The position numbers and the translations under genes were made by a program. From Paraburkholderia madseniana (GTDB lineage: Bacteria; Pseudomonadota; Gammaproteobacteria; Burkholderiales; Burkholderiaceae), in contig NZ_VOSW01000045.1 of the NCBI RefSeq assembly GCF_009690905.1, forward strand, positions 1-64,000: 64,000 nucleotides of DNA, given 5' to 3'. Below the pieces are notes generated by a model, which saw only the letters and a list, made by a program, of their open reading frames with translations, did no database searches and had not been told where the DNA came from. Shown one piece after another: positions 15,956-24,896 of this stretch (position 1 is its first letter; each line of letters starts with the position of its first letter).

Positions 15956-18900
15956 GTGTCCATACGCGTCGCGTTGAATCATGTCACACATTACCGCTAC
16001 GACAGGCTGGTTGCGCTGTCGCCCCAGGTCGTGCGTCTCAGGCCTGCGCCGCATTGCCGGACCCCCATTCTGTCTTATTCGATGCGGGTCGAACCGGCTG
16101 AACACTTCATCAACTGGCAGCAGGACGCGTTTGCCAACTATCAGGCGCGCCTCGTCTTCCCCGAGAAGACCCGCGAATTCAAGGTGACCGTGGATCTGGT
16201 CGCCGAGATGGCGGTCTACAACCCGTTCGACTTCTTTCTCGAACCGTCGGCGGAACGGTTTCCGTTCGAGTATGAACCCGGCCTCGCGCTGGAGCTTGCC
16301 CCGTACCTCGTCAAGCGGGCCATGACGCCGCGCTTCGCCGAGTTCGTCGCGAGTATCGACCGCAAGCCGATGGTCACCGCCGACTTCCTCGTCGCACTGA
16401 ATCAGCGGCTGCAACGCGAGATCCGCTACCTGATCCGCATGGAGCCCGGCGTGCAGACGCCTGAGGAAACGCTGGTGAGCGCCGCGGGTTCTTGCCGTGA
16501 TTCGGGCTGGCTGCTGGTCGAGACGCTCCGGCAACTGGGGCTGGCGGCGCGCTTTGTCTCCGGCTACCTGCTGCAACTCGCGCCCGACGTCAAATCCATC
16601 GACGGCCCGAGCGGCACCGAAGTCGACTTCACCGACCTGCACGCATGGTGCGAGGTCTATCTGCCGGGCGCGGGCTGGATCGGCCTCGACCCGACCTCCG
16701 GCCTGCTCGCCGGGGAAGGCCATATTCCGGTCGCCTGCACGCCCGAACCCGGCAGCGCGGCGCCGATCTCCGGCGCGGTCGACGAATCCGAAGTCGAGTT
16801 CGAGCACACCATGTCGATCGAACGGGTACTGGAGACGCCGCGCGTCACCAAGCCCTTCACCGAAGAAGTGTGGAGCGACGTCGTCAAAATGGGCGAGCAG
16901 GTCGACCAGCGCCTGACCGAGATGGACGTGCGCCTAACGATGGGCGGCGAGCCGACCTTCGTGTCGGTGCGCGATCGCGACGCCGCCGAATGGAACACCG
17001 ACGCCCTCGGCCCCACCAAACGCGGCTACGCGGTCGCACTGATGGACAAGCTGCGCTCGCGCTACGGCGCTAACGGCTTTCTGCATATCGGCCAGGGCAA
17101 GTGGTATCCGGGCGAACAGTTGCCGCGCTGGGCAATGTCGCTCTACTGGCGCGCCGACGGCGAGCCGTGCTGGCAAGACCCCACGCTCTTCGCCGACGAA
17201 CGCGAGCCGGGCACCTACACGGCCGCCGACGCCCAGCGTTTCCTCGCTCATCTGGCGACCAAGCTATCGCTCGACACCGACTGCATCCAGCCCGGCTTCG
17301 AAGACGTCTGGTACTACCTGTGGCGCGAGCGCCGTCTGCCGGTCAACGTCGATCCGCTCGACGCGCGCCTCGACGACGAGCTGGAGCGCGTGCGTCTGCG
17401 GCGCGTGTTCGACGCGGGCCTGGGCGGCGCGACCGGTTTTGTCCTGCCGCTCGCGCGCGAACGCGACGTGCCGAACGAGCCGCCGAAGTGGGTCAGCGGC
17501 CGTTGGTTCTTCCGCGACGAACGCATGTTCCTGATTCCCGGCGATTCGCCAATGGGTTATCGCTTGCCGCTCGATTCGTTGCCGTGGGTGTCGAAGACCG
17601 ACTATCCGTATCAGCACGCACACGATCCGTTTGCGCCACCGGTGCCATTGCGCCCGGCTGCGCAATTGCGCATGCAATACGACGGCGAGCAGCGCACCTT
17701 GAGCGCCGCCGATGCGCGGCGTGCGGCGGCGTTGTCGTCGTCAGCGGCGGATTTGTTGAGCGGCATGGCGGGCAGCGGCGTGCTGGCCTTTGCGCCTCAG
17801 TCAGGCGACCAGCAGCCGCCGGAGCGTGGGCAGTCGTCGAAGGAAACGCTGCGTACGGCGATCTGCGTCGAAGCGCGCGACCCGAAACGGGCCGCCGGTC
17901 CGAAGGCGGAAACCGAAGCGTTCGGCAGCGGCCGCTCGCTGCTGCATGTGTTCATGCCGCCGCTCACCGAGCTCGACGACTATCTCGACCTCCTCGCGGC
18001 GATCGAAGCGACGGCCGCCGAATTGCAGATGCAGGTGGTGCTCGAAGGCTATCCGCCGCCGCGCGATGCGCGCCTGAAGGTCCTGCAGGTGACGCCGGAC
18101 CCGGGTGTGATCGAGGTGAATATTCATCCGGCTTCGAGCTGGGAGCAACTGGTCGACAACACGGAGTACCTGTATCAGTCCGCGGCCGAGAGCTATCTGA
18201 GCAGCGAGAAGTTCATGACCGACGGCCGGCATACGGGGACCGGCGGCGGCAATCACTTCGTGCTCGGCGGCGCGACGCCTGCCGATAGTCCGTTCCTGCG
18301 CCGTCCTGATCTGCTGGCCAGCCTGATCGCGTATTGGCACAACCATCCGTCGCTGTCGTATCTGTTTTCCGGGCTCTTTATCGGACCGACGAGCCAGGCG
18401 CCGCGCGTCGACGAGGCGCGCAACGACCAGGTGTATGAGTTGGAGGTGGCGTTCCGCGAACTGCAGCGGCAGATCGATCTGCTCGGCGGCCGCGACAGCG
18501 CGAACCTGCCGGCGTGGATGATCGACCGCTCGTTGCGCAACATCCTGATCGATGTGACGGGCAATACGCACCGCGCCGAGTTCTGCATCGACAAACTCTA
18601 TTCGCCCGATGGTCCGACTGGCCGCCTCGGCCTGCTCGAATTGCGCGGCTTCGAAATGCCGCCGCATGCGCGCATGAGTCTCGTGCAGCAGTTGCTGCTG
18701 CGCGCGCTGGTGGCGCGCTTCTGGCACACGCCGTACACGCAGCGGCTCACGCGCTGGGGCACGGAACTGCATGACCGCTTTCTGCTCGGTACCTTCGCGA
18801 AGATGGATTTCGACGACGTGCTCGGCGAACTCAACCAGGCGGGCTTCGCCTTCGAGAGCAGCTGGTTCGCGCCGCACTTCGAATTCCGCTTCCCGCTGGT

Positions 18901-19429
18901 CGGCGAGACCACGGTGAACGGCGTCTCGCTGACGATCCGCAACGCGCTCGAACCGTGGCACGTGATGGGCGAAGAGGGCTCGCCGGGCGGCACGGTGCGT
19001 TACGTGGATTCGTCGGTGGAAAGGCTCGAAGTGCGCGCGCTCGGTTTGAACGACAACCGCCATGTGGTGACGGTCAACGGTGTGCCGGTGCCGCTTCAGC
19101 CGACGGGCCGCGTCAGCGAATATGTGGCCGGCGTGCGCTTTCGCGCCTGGGCGCAACCGTCGGCGCTGCATCCGACCATCGGCGTGGATGCGCCGCTCAC
19201 CTTCGACCTGTTCGATACATGGACTGGCCGCTCGATCGGCGGATGCCAGTATCATGTCGCACATCCGGGCGGGCGCAACTATCAGACCTTCCCGGTCAAC
19301 GCCTACGAGGCCGAAAGCCGGCGGCGCGCACGCTTCTTCGCATCCGGTCATACGCCGGGGCCGCTCACGGTCGGTGTACCGCAGCGCAGCCTCGAGTTTC
19401 CGTTTACGTTGGACCTGCGCTACTGGTAA
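15956..19429 (+). CDS. transglutaminase-like protein with C-terminal DUF2126
   Basis: 1157 residues. The GTG at 15956 is chosen because AGGAG lies seven bases upstream and family members begin at SIRVALNHVTHYRYDR. Residues 1-270 form the transglutaminase N-terminal and core domains with a complete triad: C180 (AAGSCRDSGW), H229 (DLHAWCEVYLPGAGW) and D245 (GLDPTSG). From about residue 310 to the end is DUF2126 (LTMGGEPTFVSV, GKWYPGEQLPRWA, TGGGNHFVLGGATPADSPFLRRPDL), an ATP-grasp/glutamine-synthetase-like module of unknown chemistry. It is likely a cytoplasmic enzyme forming or cutting amide bonds on a peptide. It is the first gene of a tight three-gene operon. Confidence 0.93.
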   Translation: MSIRVALNHVTHYRYDRLVALSPQVVRLRPAPHCRTPILSYSMRVEPAEHFINWQQDAFANYQARLVFPEKTREFKVTVDLVAEMAVYNPFDFFLEPSAERFPFEYEPGLALELAPYLVKRAMTPRFAEFVASIDRKPMVTADFLVALNQRLQREIRYLIRMEPGVQTPEETLVSAAGSCRDSGWLLVETLRQLGLAARFVSGYLLQLAPDVKSIDGPSGTEVDFTDLHAWCEVYLPGAGWIGLDPTSGLLAGEGHIPVACTPEPGSAAPISGAVDESEVEFEHTMSIERVLETPRVTKPFTEEVWSDVVKMGEQVDQRLTEMDVRLTMGGEPTFVSVRDRDAAEWNTDALGPTKRGYAVALMDKLRSRYGANGFLHIGQGKWYPGEQLPRWAMSLYWRADGEPCWQDPTLFADEREPGTYTAADAQRFLAHLATKLSLDTDCIQPGFEDVWYYLWRERRLPVNVDPLDARLDDELERVRLRRVFDAGLGGATGFVLPLARERDVPNEPPKWVSGRWFFRDERMFLIPGDSPMGYRLPLDSLPWVSKTDYPYQHAHDPFAPPVPLRPAAQLRMQYDGEQRTLSAADARRAAALSSSAADLLSGMAGSGVLAFAPQSGDQQPPERGQSSKETLRTAICVEARDPKRAAGPKAETEAFGSGRSLLHVFMPPLTELDDYLDLLAAIEATAAELQMQVVLEGYPPPRDARLKVLQVTPDPGVIEVNIHPASSWEQLVDNTEYLYQSAAESYLSSEKFMTDGRHTGTGGGNHFVLGGATPADSPFLRRPDLLASLIAYWHNHPSLSYLFSGLFIGPTSQAPRVDEARNDQVYELEVAFRELQRQIDLLGGRDSANLPAWMIDRSLRNILIDVTGNTHRAEFCIDKLYSPDGPTGRLGLLELRGFEMPPHARMSLVQQLLLRALVARFWHTPYTQRLTRWGTELHDRFLLGTFAKMDFDDVLGELNQAGFAFESSWFAPHFEFRFPLVGETTVNGVSLTIRNALEPWHVMGEEGSPGGTVRYVDSSVERLEVRALGLNDNRHVVTVNGVPVPLQPTGRVSEYVAGVRFRAWAQPSALHPTIGVDAPLTFDLFDTWTGRSIGGCQYHVAHPGGRNYQTFPVNAYEAESRRRARFFASGHTPGPLTVGVPQRSLEFPFTLDLRYW

Positions 19430-19475
19430 CCTGGTAGACTGAAAGCGGCAGCACACTTTTAAGAACGACACGACC

Positions 19476-22160
19476 TTGGCCTTTCAATCGACTTTTCCTT
19501 TCGAAACGTCCGCGGCGCGCGCGGACGCTTCGTCCTTATTGCGGCTGTTGCCGGCCTACGAAGGACATTGGGACGAGTTACGCGACGCCTCGGGCGTGTT
19601 GCGCGAGCCGTGGCGGCAGTTCTTCGAGCGGCTCGGCGAAGACGGCATCGCGCGATTGGAGGATCACCGCGCGTCGATCGCGCAGCAGATCCGCGACAAC
19701 GACATCAGCTACAACGTCTACGCGGATAACGGCGAGCCGCGGCCGTGGGCGCTCGACCTGCTGCCGTTCCTGATCAGCGAGGCGGAGTGGGCGCATATCG
19801 AGCGTGGCGTGACGCAGCGCGCGCATCTGCTCAATGCCATCGTCGCCGATATTTATGGGCCGCAGACCTTGCTCGATCGGGGGCAGTTGCCGCCCGCGCT
19901 GGTGTTCGGGCATCCGGGTTACCTGCGCTCCGTGAAGGGCTTCACACCGCCTGGCGGGCAATATCTGCAGGTGGTTGCCGTCGATCTGGCGCGTACGCCT
20001 GGCGGCAACTGGACGGTCATGGCGCATCGCACCGAGGCGCCATCCGGCCTGGGTTATGCACTGGAAAACCGGCTGATCGTGTCGACGCTGTTCGCCGAAC
20101 CGTTCCGCGCGATGCGCGTAAGCCGCCTCGCCCCGACCTATTCGCAACTGATCGCGACGCTTGCGCAGGCTGCTCAGGCCACCATGGCGCACGACAGTTC
20201 GGGCGCCGATGGTTTGCCGCATATCGCGTTGCTCACACCTGGACCGTTTAGCGAAACCTACTTCGAGCACGTGTTTCTCGCGCGCTATCTCGGCGTCACG
20301 CTGGTCGAAGGCAAAGACCTGACCGTGCGTGACGACATGCTGTATCTGAAGACGCTCGCCGGTCTCGAACGCGTGCATGTCGTGTTGCGGCGTCTGGACG
20401 ATGCGTTCTGCGATCCGGTCGAACTGCGCGCGGATTCGAGCATCGGCGTGCCGGGCCTGTTGCAGGTGATGCGTGCGGGCAATGTGATCGTGTCGAACGT
20501 GCCGGGTTCGGGCTTTGTCGAATCGCCTGCTTTGCATGGCTTTTTGCCGGGCATCGCCGAAGTTTTACTCGACGAAGACCTCGTGCTGCCGAGCGTGGCC
20601 ACCTGGTGGTGCGGCGAAAAGGCGGCGCGCGTTCACGCATTCGGGCGTCTGGACGAAGCGTTCATCGTACCGACCTGGCCGGTCGCGGCACGCGATGCGC
20701 CACCCGGGATCGAGCAGGGCAGGCAACGGCTGTCGACATGGCGTGAACGCATCGAAGCGATGCCCGATGCCTATACGATCCAGCAGCCGCAGCGCTTTTC
20801 CTGCACGCCGCGTTATGAGGACGGTACCATTGGCCGCCGTCCGTCGGTGCTGCGTGTCTATGCGATTGCCGACGTCAACGGTGGCTGGCACGTGATGCCA
20901 GGCGGTTTCACGCGGATGGCCGCCGAGCGCCAGGCGACGGTGTCGATGCAGTACGGCGGCAGTAGCGTCGACACGTGGGTGCTGTCGAGTCAGCCGACGT
21001 CGACCTTCACGCTGCTGCCCTCGCCGATGCAACCCGCCGACCTCGCGCGCAAGCATCGCACCGTGTCGAGCCGCGCGGCGGAAAACCTGTTCTGGGCCGG
21101 ACGTTATGGCGAACGCGCCGAAAACAATGTGCGGCTGTTGCGCCTGATTCTCGGCTCGCTGGAAGGCAACGACGCCGACGCGATGTTCCCCACGCTGGTC
21201 GAGCTCGCCATGCATTGCGGTCTCGTGCAGTCCGGCGACATGTTTGCGCCGAACTCGCCGCAAGTGTTCGAGCGCGCGTTGGTCGCGAATCTGAGCGAGA
21301 GCACTGGCCCCACGAGCATTGGCCAGAACCTCGCGTGGCAAGCACGTTCGAACGGCGAAGTGCGTGGGCGTTTGTCGAACGATCACTGGCGCACGATTCT
21401 CGCGGCGCGCAACGACTTCCGCGATGCATTGCAGACGTTGATGCCGGCTGCGGGGGGCAACGGCAATGGCAATGGTGGTGGTAACGGTAACGGCAGTGGT
21501 AGTGGTTCATCGCAGGGCGGCGCGAATGGTAACGGTCGCGCTGAGCGCAGCGAACGCTACGATCGTTATGACCGTGTGACACTGATGAACGCGCTTGAAC
21601 GTTTGTCGGTGCAGCTATCGGCGATCAGCGGTGCGCAAGGCGACCGCATGACGCGCGACGAAGCGTGGCGTCTGCTATTCGTCGGGCGGCACATCGAACG
21701 CGTGTCGGCGATGACGTCTTTCCTGCGGGTGGTCGCCGATAACGGCCAGCTCTCGACACCCGCCGGGTTCGATCTGCTGCTGCAATTGTTCGACAGCACG
21801 CTGACCTATCGCTCGCTGTATCCGGGCCGTTTCGAAGTACCCGCCTTGCTCGATCTGCTGGTGATCGAGCCCACTAATCCGCGCGGCGTCTATGGCGTCT
21901 ATGAGCGTCTGCGCAAGAAGCTCGACGAGATCGCCGTGGCGGCGGGCAGCATGCGGCATCGTCCGTTTGCGGAATTGATGCCGCCAGCCGCTTCCTTGCC
22001 GGCACTCGAATCGCTGTGCGCCATCGACGAAGACGATTCATACGCCGACCTGATTGCGGTGTGCGATCAGATTGGCGGCTATGTCGGCGCGGCGGCGCAT
22101 GAGATCAGCGCGCGCTATTTCAGCCATGCCAGTACGGTGGCCTCGCAGGTGTGGTCATGA
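19476..22160 (+). CDS. circularly permuted ATP-grasp protein fused to an alpha-E domain
   Basis: 894 residues, TTG start. Residues 25-510 are a circularly permuted type 2 ATP-grasp domain (NDISYNVYADNGEPRPWALD, FGHPGYLRSVKG, LTPGPFSETYFEHVFLARYLGVTLVEGKDL), expected to activate a carboxylate with ATP and join it to an amine. Residues 525-890 are an alpha-E (DUF403) helical domain (SSRAAENLFWAGRYGERAENNVRLLR), usually a separate protein. A Gly/Asn/Ser low-complexity insert at about residues 659-690 splits the alpha-E part. The gene follows the DUF2126 gene by 46 bp and overlaps the next by four bases. The second module in this window (61445-63978) has the same two domains as separate genes. 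Confidence 0.92.
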   Translation: MAFQSTFPFETSAARADASSLLRLLPAYEGHWDELRDASGVLREPWRQFFERLGEDGIARLEDHRASIAQQIRDNDISYNVYADNGEPRPWALDLLPFLISEAEWAHIERGVTQRAHLLNAIVADIYGPQTLLDRGQLPPALVFGHPGYLRSVKGFTPPGGQYLQVVAVDLARTPGGNWTVMAHRTEAPSGLGYALENRLIVSTLFAEPFRAMRVSRLAPTYSQLIATLAQAAQATMAHDSSGADGLPHIALLTPGPFSETYFEHVFLARYLGVTLVEGKDLTVRDDMLYLKTLAGLERVHVVLRRLDDAFCDPVELRADSSIGVPGLLQVMRAGNVIVSNVPGSGFVESPALHGFLPGIAEVLLDEDLVLPSVATWWCGEKAARVHAFGRLDEAFIVPTWPVAARDAPPGIEQGRQRLSTWRERIEAMPDAYTIQQPQRFSCTPRYEDGTIGRRPSVLRVYAIADVNGGWHVMPGGFTRMAAERQATVSMQYGGSSVDTWVLSSQPTSTFTLLPSPMQPADLARKHRTVSSRAAENLFWAGRYGERAENNVRLLRLILGSLEGNDADAMFPTLVELAMHCGLVQSGDMFAPNSPQVFERALVANLSESTGPTSIGQNLAWQARSNGEVRGRLSNDHWRTILAARNDFRDALQTLMPAAGGNGNGNGGGNGNGSGSGSSQGGANGNGRAERSERYDRYDRVTLMNALERLSVQLSAISGAQGDRMTRDEAWRLLFVGRHIERVSAMTSFLRVVADNGQLSTPAGFDLLLQLFDSTLTYRSLYPGRFEVPALLDLLVIEPTNPRGVYGVYERLRKKLDEIAVAAGSMRHRPFAELMPPAASLPALESLCAIDEDDSYADLIAVCDQIGGYVGAAAHEISARYFSHASTVASQVWS
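21454..21512 (+). repeat. Gly/Asn-rich low-complexity insert in the alpha-E domain
   Basis: Alternating GGC/GGT with AAC/AAT/AGT codons encodes a flexible Gly-Asn-Ser linker. Codon use varies between copies. The hexamer-like structure could slip in frame and vary in length between strains. Confidence 0.6.
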
Positions 22161-23047
22161 AGCACGCGCCGACCGTCTTATCCGTCTCGCATCGCACGAC
22201 CTACCACTACTCCACGTATGTGGAGACCGCCCAGCATCTCGCGACGATCCGTCCGATCGCCTGTGCGTGGCAGCGCGTGGTCTCGCACAGCGAAAAGATC
22301 GAACCGGAACCGTCGTATCAGACCAGCCGTCTCGACGCATTCGGCAACGACGTCCTGTACTTCGCGCTGGACGCCCGGCACGAGCGCCTGCAACTCGTCA
22401 GCGAAACCACCGTGGCGCTCATGCCTCGGTGGACCGACCTCGACCCCGATGAAACGCCGGAATGGGAGTGCGTGGCGGACGAGTTGCGGTTTTGGGTCGG
22501 CGGCGAGTTCCGGCCCGAGGTGGAGTTCTGCTTTGCATCGCCGAACATCGTGCCGCGCCCGTCGTTGCGCGCTTATGCGCTGCCGAGCTTTCCGCCCGGC
22601 ATGCCGATCGTGGCGGGAGCGATCGATCTGATGCACCGGATTCACGAAGACTTCGCGTACAAACCTTCGGCGACGATGTTCGACACGCCCGCCGAACGCG
22701 CCTTCGAATTGAAGAGCGGGGTATGCCAGGACTTTGCGCAGGTGATGATCGGCTGTTTGCGCTCGCTGGGTTTGCCGGCGCGCTACGTGAGCGGTTATCT
22801 GCGCAACGATCCGCCGCCTGGGCAGCCGCGGTTGATCGGTGCGGATGCCTCGCATGCATGGGTGTCCGTGTATTGCCCGGAGAGTGGCTGGATCGATCTC
22901 GATCCCACCAACGACGTACTCGCCGACATGGACCACGTGACGCTCGCAATTGGGCGCGATTACAGCGACGTGTCCTTGCTGCGCGGGATGATCCTGGGGG
23001 GCGGGGCGCATCGGGTTGAGGTCGGCGTGACGGTGCTCGCGCTCTAG
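22157..23047 (+). CDS. transglutaminase-like protein
   Basis: 296 residues. The ATG overlaps the preceding stop as ATGA, so translation is coupled. The N-terminal beta domain (SVSHRTTYHYSTYVETAQHLATIRP) precedes a papain-like transglutaminase core with the full triad C190 (SGVCQDFAQ), H233 (DASHAWVSVY) and D249 (WIDLDPTND). It has no signal peptide. It is shorter than the upstream 1157-residue protein and lacks DUF2126. It completes the module and may cleave or transfer the peptide made by the ATP-grasp enzyme (inference). Confidence 0.92.
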   Translation: MKHAPTVLSVSHRTTYHYSTYVETAQHLATIRPIACAWQRVVSHSEKIEPEPSYQTSRLDAFGNDVLYFALDARHERLQLVSETTVALMPRWTDLDPDETPEWECVADELRFWVGGEFRPEVEFCFASPNIVPRPSLRAYALPSFPPGMPIVAGAIDLMHRIHEDFAYKPSATMFDTPAERAFELKSGVCQDFAQVMIGCLRSLGLPARYVSGYLRNDPPPGQPRLIGADASHAWVSVYCPESGWIDLDPTNDVLADMDHVTLAIGRDYSDVSLLRGMILGGGAHRVEVGVTVLAL

Positions 23048-23124
23048 GCTGCGGCTTTTACCGGCCGCTTCTACTCGCTTTACCCCTTCAGCAAGCCACT
23101 TTCTAGTTGGGCGAATCCGCTCGA

Positions 23125-23155
23125 CGTGCCGCGCGTTCGCTGCGGCACGCTCTTT
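23125..23155 (+). terminator. intrinsic terminator of the transglutaminase/ATP-grasp operon
   Basis: CGTGCCGC (23125-23132) pairs with GCGGCACG (23142-23149), followed by CTCTTTT. It lies about 80 bp after the last gene of the operon. Confidence 0.7.
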
Positions 23156-23187
23156 TATCTCGCTTTCGGGGAAAACCCTCTCTTCTC

Positions 23188-23241
23188 ATTCCCACTCGTC
23201 GGGAATCCAATTTTTGAAATCCGAGAATGTTCTGGCATTCT
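23188..23241 (+). promoter_or_regulatory. two palindromes upstream of an iclR gene
   Basis: ATTCCC-N7-GGGAAT (23188-23206) and AGAATG-N6-CATTCT (23224-23241) are perfect inverted repeats within 70 bp of the regulator's start. They are candidate operators for the IclR-family protein encoded next. Confidence 0.45.
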
Positions 23242-23273
23242 GATTCCGTTATTCATTGTGGGTAGTTTTCATC

Positions 23274-24023
23274 GTGAACGCGGAACAGGGTGTGACAGGG
23301 GCTGAACGGGTGCTGCTGGTGCTGGCGGCGCTCGCCAGTCATGGCAAGGCCATGTCGGTCAAGGATCTGCTCGCTGTCACCGGTCTCGCGCAAAGCACGC
23401 TGTACCGGCAAATCGCGCTGCTCAAGCGCTGGGGTTTCGTCGCTGAAAACGCGGGCCATTACGCGCCGGGTCCGATCAGCCTGCAACTCGCGCTCGGCTT
23501 CGACGTGAATTCGCTGCTCGTCGAAGCGAGCCGTGCGGAGATGCAGCAACTGGCACGCGCGTCGCAGGAAAGCATCGGGCTGGTGGTCGCGGTCAAGCAT
23601 CAGGTGATGTGCCTGGAAATGGTCGACAGCCAGCACTCATTGCGCTGCTCGTTCGAAAAAGGCCGCGCCGTACCGCTGAAAGCCGGCGCCTCTGCGAAAT
23701 CGCTGCTGGCATTCATGGCCGACAAGGCGCGTACCGAAGTGCTCGATAACCTGTTCGACGACGACCCCGCCGGCCGTGCCGCGATCGAAGCCGAACTCGA
23801 ACAGATTCGCGCTCAGGGCTATGCCGTCAGCGACAGCGAAGTCGATCCGGGCGTGTGGGGCGTGAGCGCCCCGATATTTCATCGCAGCGGACGCGGTGCC
23901 GGAAGCAGCGCGTCGATCACGCTGATGGCGCCGTCCACGCGCGCCATCGGCCGCGAAAGCCAATTCATCGACGGGACGCTACGTACGGCCCGCGCTATTT
24001 CCGAGCATATGCAAACCGATTGA
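23274..24023 (+). CDS. IclR-family transcriptional regulator
   Basis: 249 residues from a GTG at 23274. An in-frame TTG at 23256 is the alternative; neither has a strong ribosome-binding site. The N-terminal winged helix (VTGAERVLLVLAALASHGKAMSVKDLLAVTGLAQSTLYRQIALLKRWGFV) is followed by an IclR effector-binding domain (SQESIGLVVAVKHQVMCLEMVDS, FEKGRAVPLKAGASAKSLLAF, GVWGVSAPIF). It precedes an amino-acid ABC transporter and formimidoylglutamase on the same strand, so it probably controls them. The effector may be histidine or formimidoylglutamate (inference). Confidence 0.9.
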   Translation: MNAEQGVTGAERVLLVLAALASHGKAMSVKDLLAVTGLAQSTLYRQIALLKRWGFVAENAGHYAPGPISLQLALGFDVNSLLVEASRAEMQQLARASQESIGLVVAVKHQVMCLEMVDSQHSLRCSFEKGRAVPLKAGASAKSLLAFMADKARTEVLDNLFDDDPAGRAAIEAELEQIRAQGYAVSDSEVDPGVWGVSAPIFHRSGRGAGSSASITLMAPSTRAIGRESQFIDGTLRTARAISEHMQTD

Positions 24024-24061
24024 TCGGGCAGGGCCGCTCGCGGCCGTATTCGATCTGGATA

Positions 24062-24106
24062 CCGAACGAACTGAACAAACTGAACAAACTGAACGAACCG
24101 AACAAA
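24062..24106 (+). repeat. five tandem 9-bp repeats before a solute-binding-protein gene
   Basis: Units CCGAACGAA, CTGAACAAA, CTGAACAAA, CTGAACGAA, CCGAACAAA follow one another exactly, ending five bases before the AAGGAG ribosome-binding site of the next gene. The array lies in the untranslated region between iclR and the binding-protein gene. Confidence 0.75.
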
Positions 24107-24123
24107 CCACAAGGAGCCCTCCC

Positions 24124-24879
24124 ATGAAACTGAATCGACTGTTGTCCCTCGCATGCGTCACGTTTGCGGTGACGTTTGCCGGCTTTTCCGGCGCGGCTTC
24201 CGCACAAACGCCGGACGTGCTGAACGTCGCCACCGACGCAACCTTCCCGCCGATGGAGTACACCGAAAACGGCGCGCGCACCGGCTTCGACGTCGACATG
24301 ATGAATGCGCTCGCGAAAGCGATGGGCAAACGCGTGCAATGGACCGATATCGACTTCAAAGGCTTGATTCCGGGCTTGATCGCGCATCGTTTCGACGTGG
24401 CAATTTCCGGCATCTACATCACCGATGAGCGCGCGAAAGTGGTCGACTTCACCGATTCGTACTACGCCGGTGGCCTTGTCGCGCTGGTGAAAAGCGATTC
24501 GCCGATCAAGTCAGTCGCCGACCTGAACGGCAAGAAAGTCTCGGTCCAGGTGGGCACGAAGTCGGTCAACTTCCTGCGCGACAACTATCCGCAAATCAAC
24601 CGTGTCGAAGTCGAGAAGAATCAGGAGATGTTCGACCTGGTGGGCATCGGCCGTGCTGACGCAGCCGTGACCGGCAAGCCGGCCGCCTATCAGCTAGTGA
24701 AGACGCGCGGCGGTTTCCGCGTGCTCGATAAGCCGCTGACGACCGAAGCCTACGGTATCGCCGTGCGCAAGGACGAACCGCAACTGAAGGCGGCATTCAA
24801 CTCGGCACTGGCGAAGATCAAGGCCGACGGCACGTACGCGGCGATCGTCAAGAAGTGGTTCGGCGCCACCGCGCAATAA
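24124..24879 (+). CDS. polar amino-acid ABC transporter, periplasmic binding protein
   Basis: 251 residues. AAGGAG lies upstream and the signal peptide (residues 1-27, ending ASA) is clear. The mature protein is a family-3 solute-binding protein: LNVATDATFPPMEYTENGARTGFDVDMMNALAKAMG near the start, then ISGIYITDERAKVVDFTDSYYAGG, typical of the HisJ/ArtJ/GlnH group. It captures a polar amino acid or derivative in the periplasm for the permease and ATPase encoded next. Given the adjacent hutG-like gene, histidine or N-formimidoyl-glutamate are the leading candidates (inference). Confidence 0.92.
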   Translation: MKLNRLLSLACVTFAVTFAGFSGAASAQTPDVLNVATDATFPPMEYTENGARTGFDVDMMNALAKAMGKRVQWTDIDFKGLIPGLIAHRFDVAISGIYITDERAKVVDFTDSYYAGGLVALVKSDSPIKSVADLNGKKVSVQVGTKSVNFLRDNYPQINRVEVEKNQEMFDLVGIGRADAAVTGKPAAYQLVKTRGGFRVLDKPLTTEAYGIAVRKDEPQLKAAFNSALAKIKADGTYAAIVKKWFGATAQ

Positions 24880-24896
24880 CCGGCTGAGCGGACACA

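Noticed and set aside
14303..16807. 834-residue minus-strand reading of the metallopeptidase
   Set aside because: The first 388 residues lie opposite the transglutaminase gene and have shadow composition; the zinc-ribbon start at 15643 is clearly the true one.
17801..19471. 556-residue minus-strand ORF
   Set aside because: His/Arg/Glu-rich shadow of the DUF2126 protein gene with no recognisable domain.
24062..24106. CRISPR-like array
   Set aside because: Units are 9 bp with no spacers; it is a simple tandem repeat.
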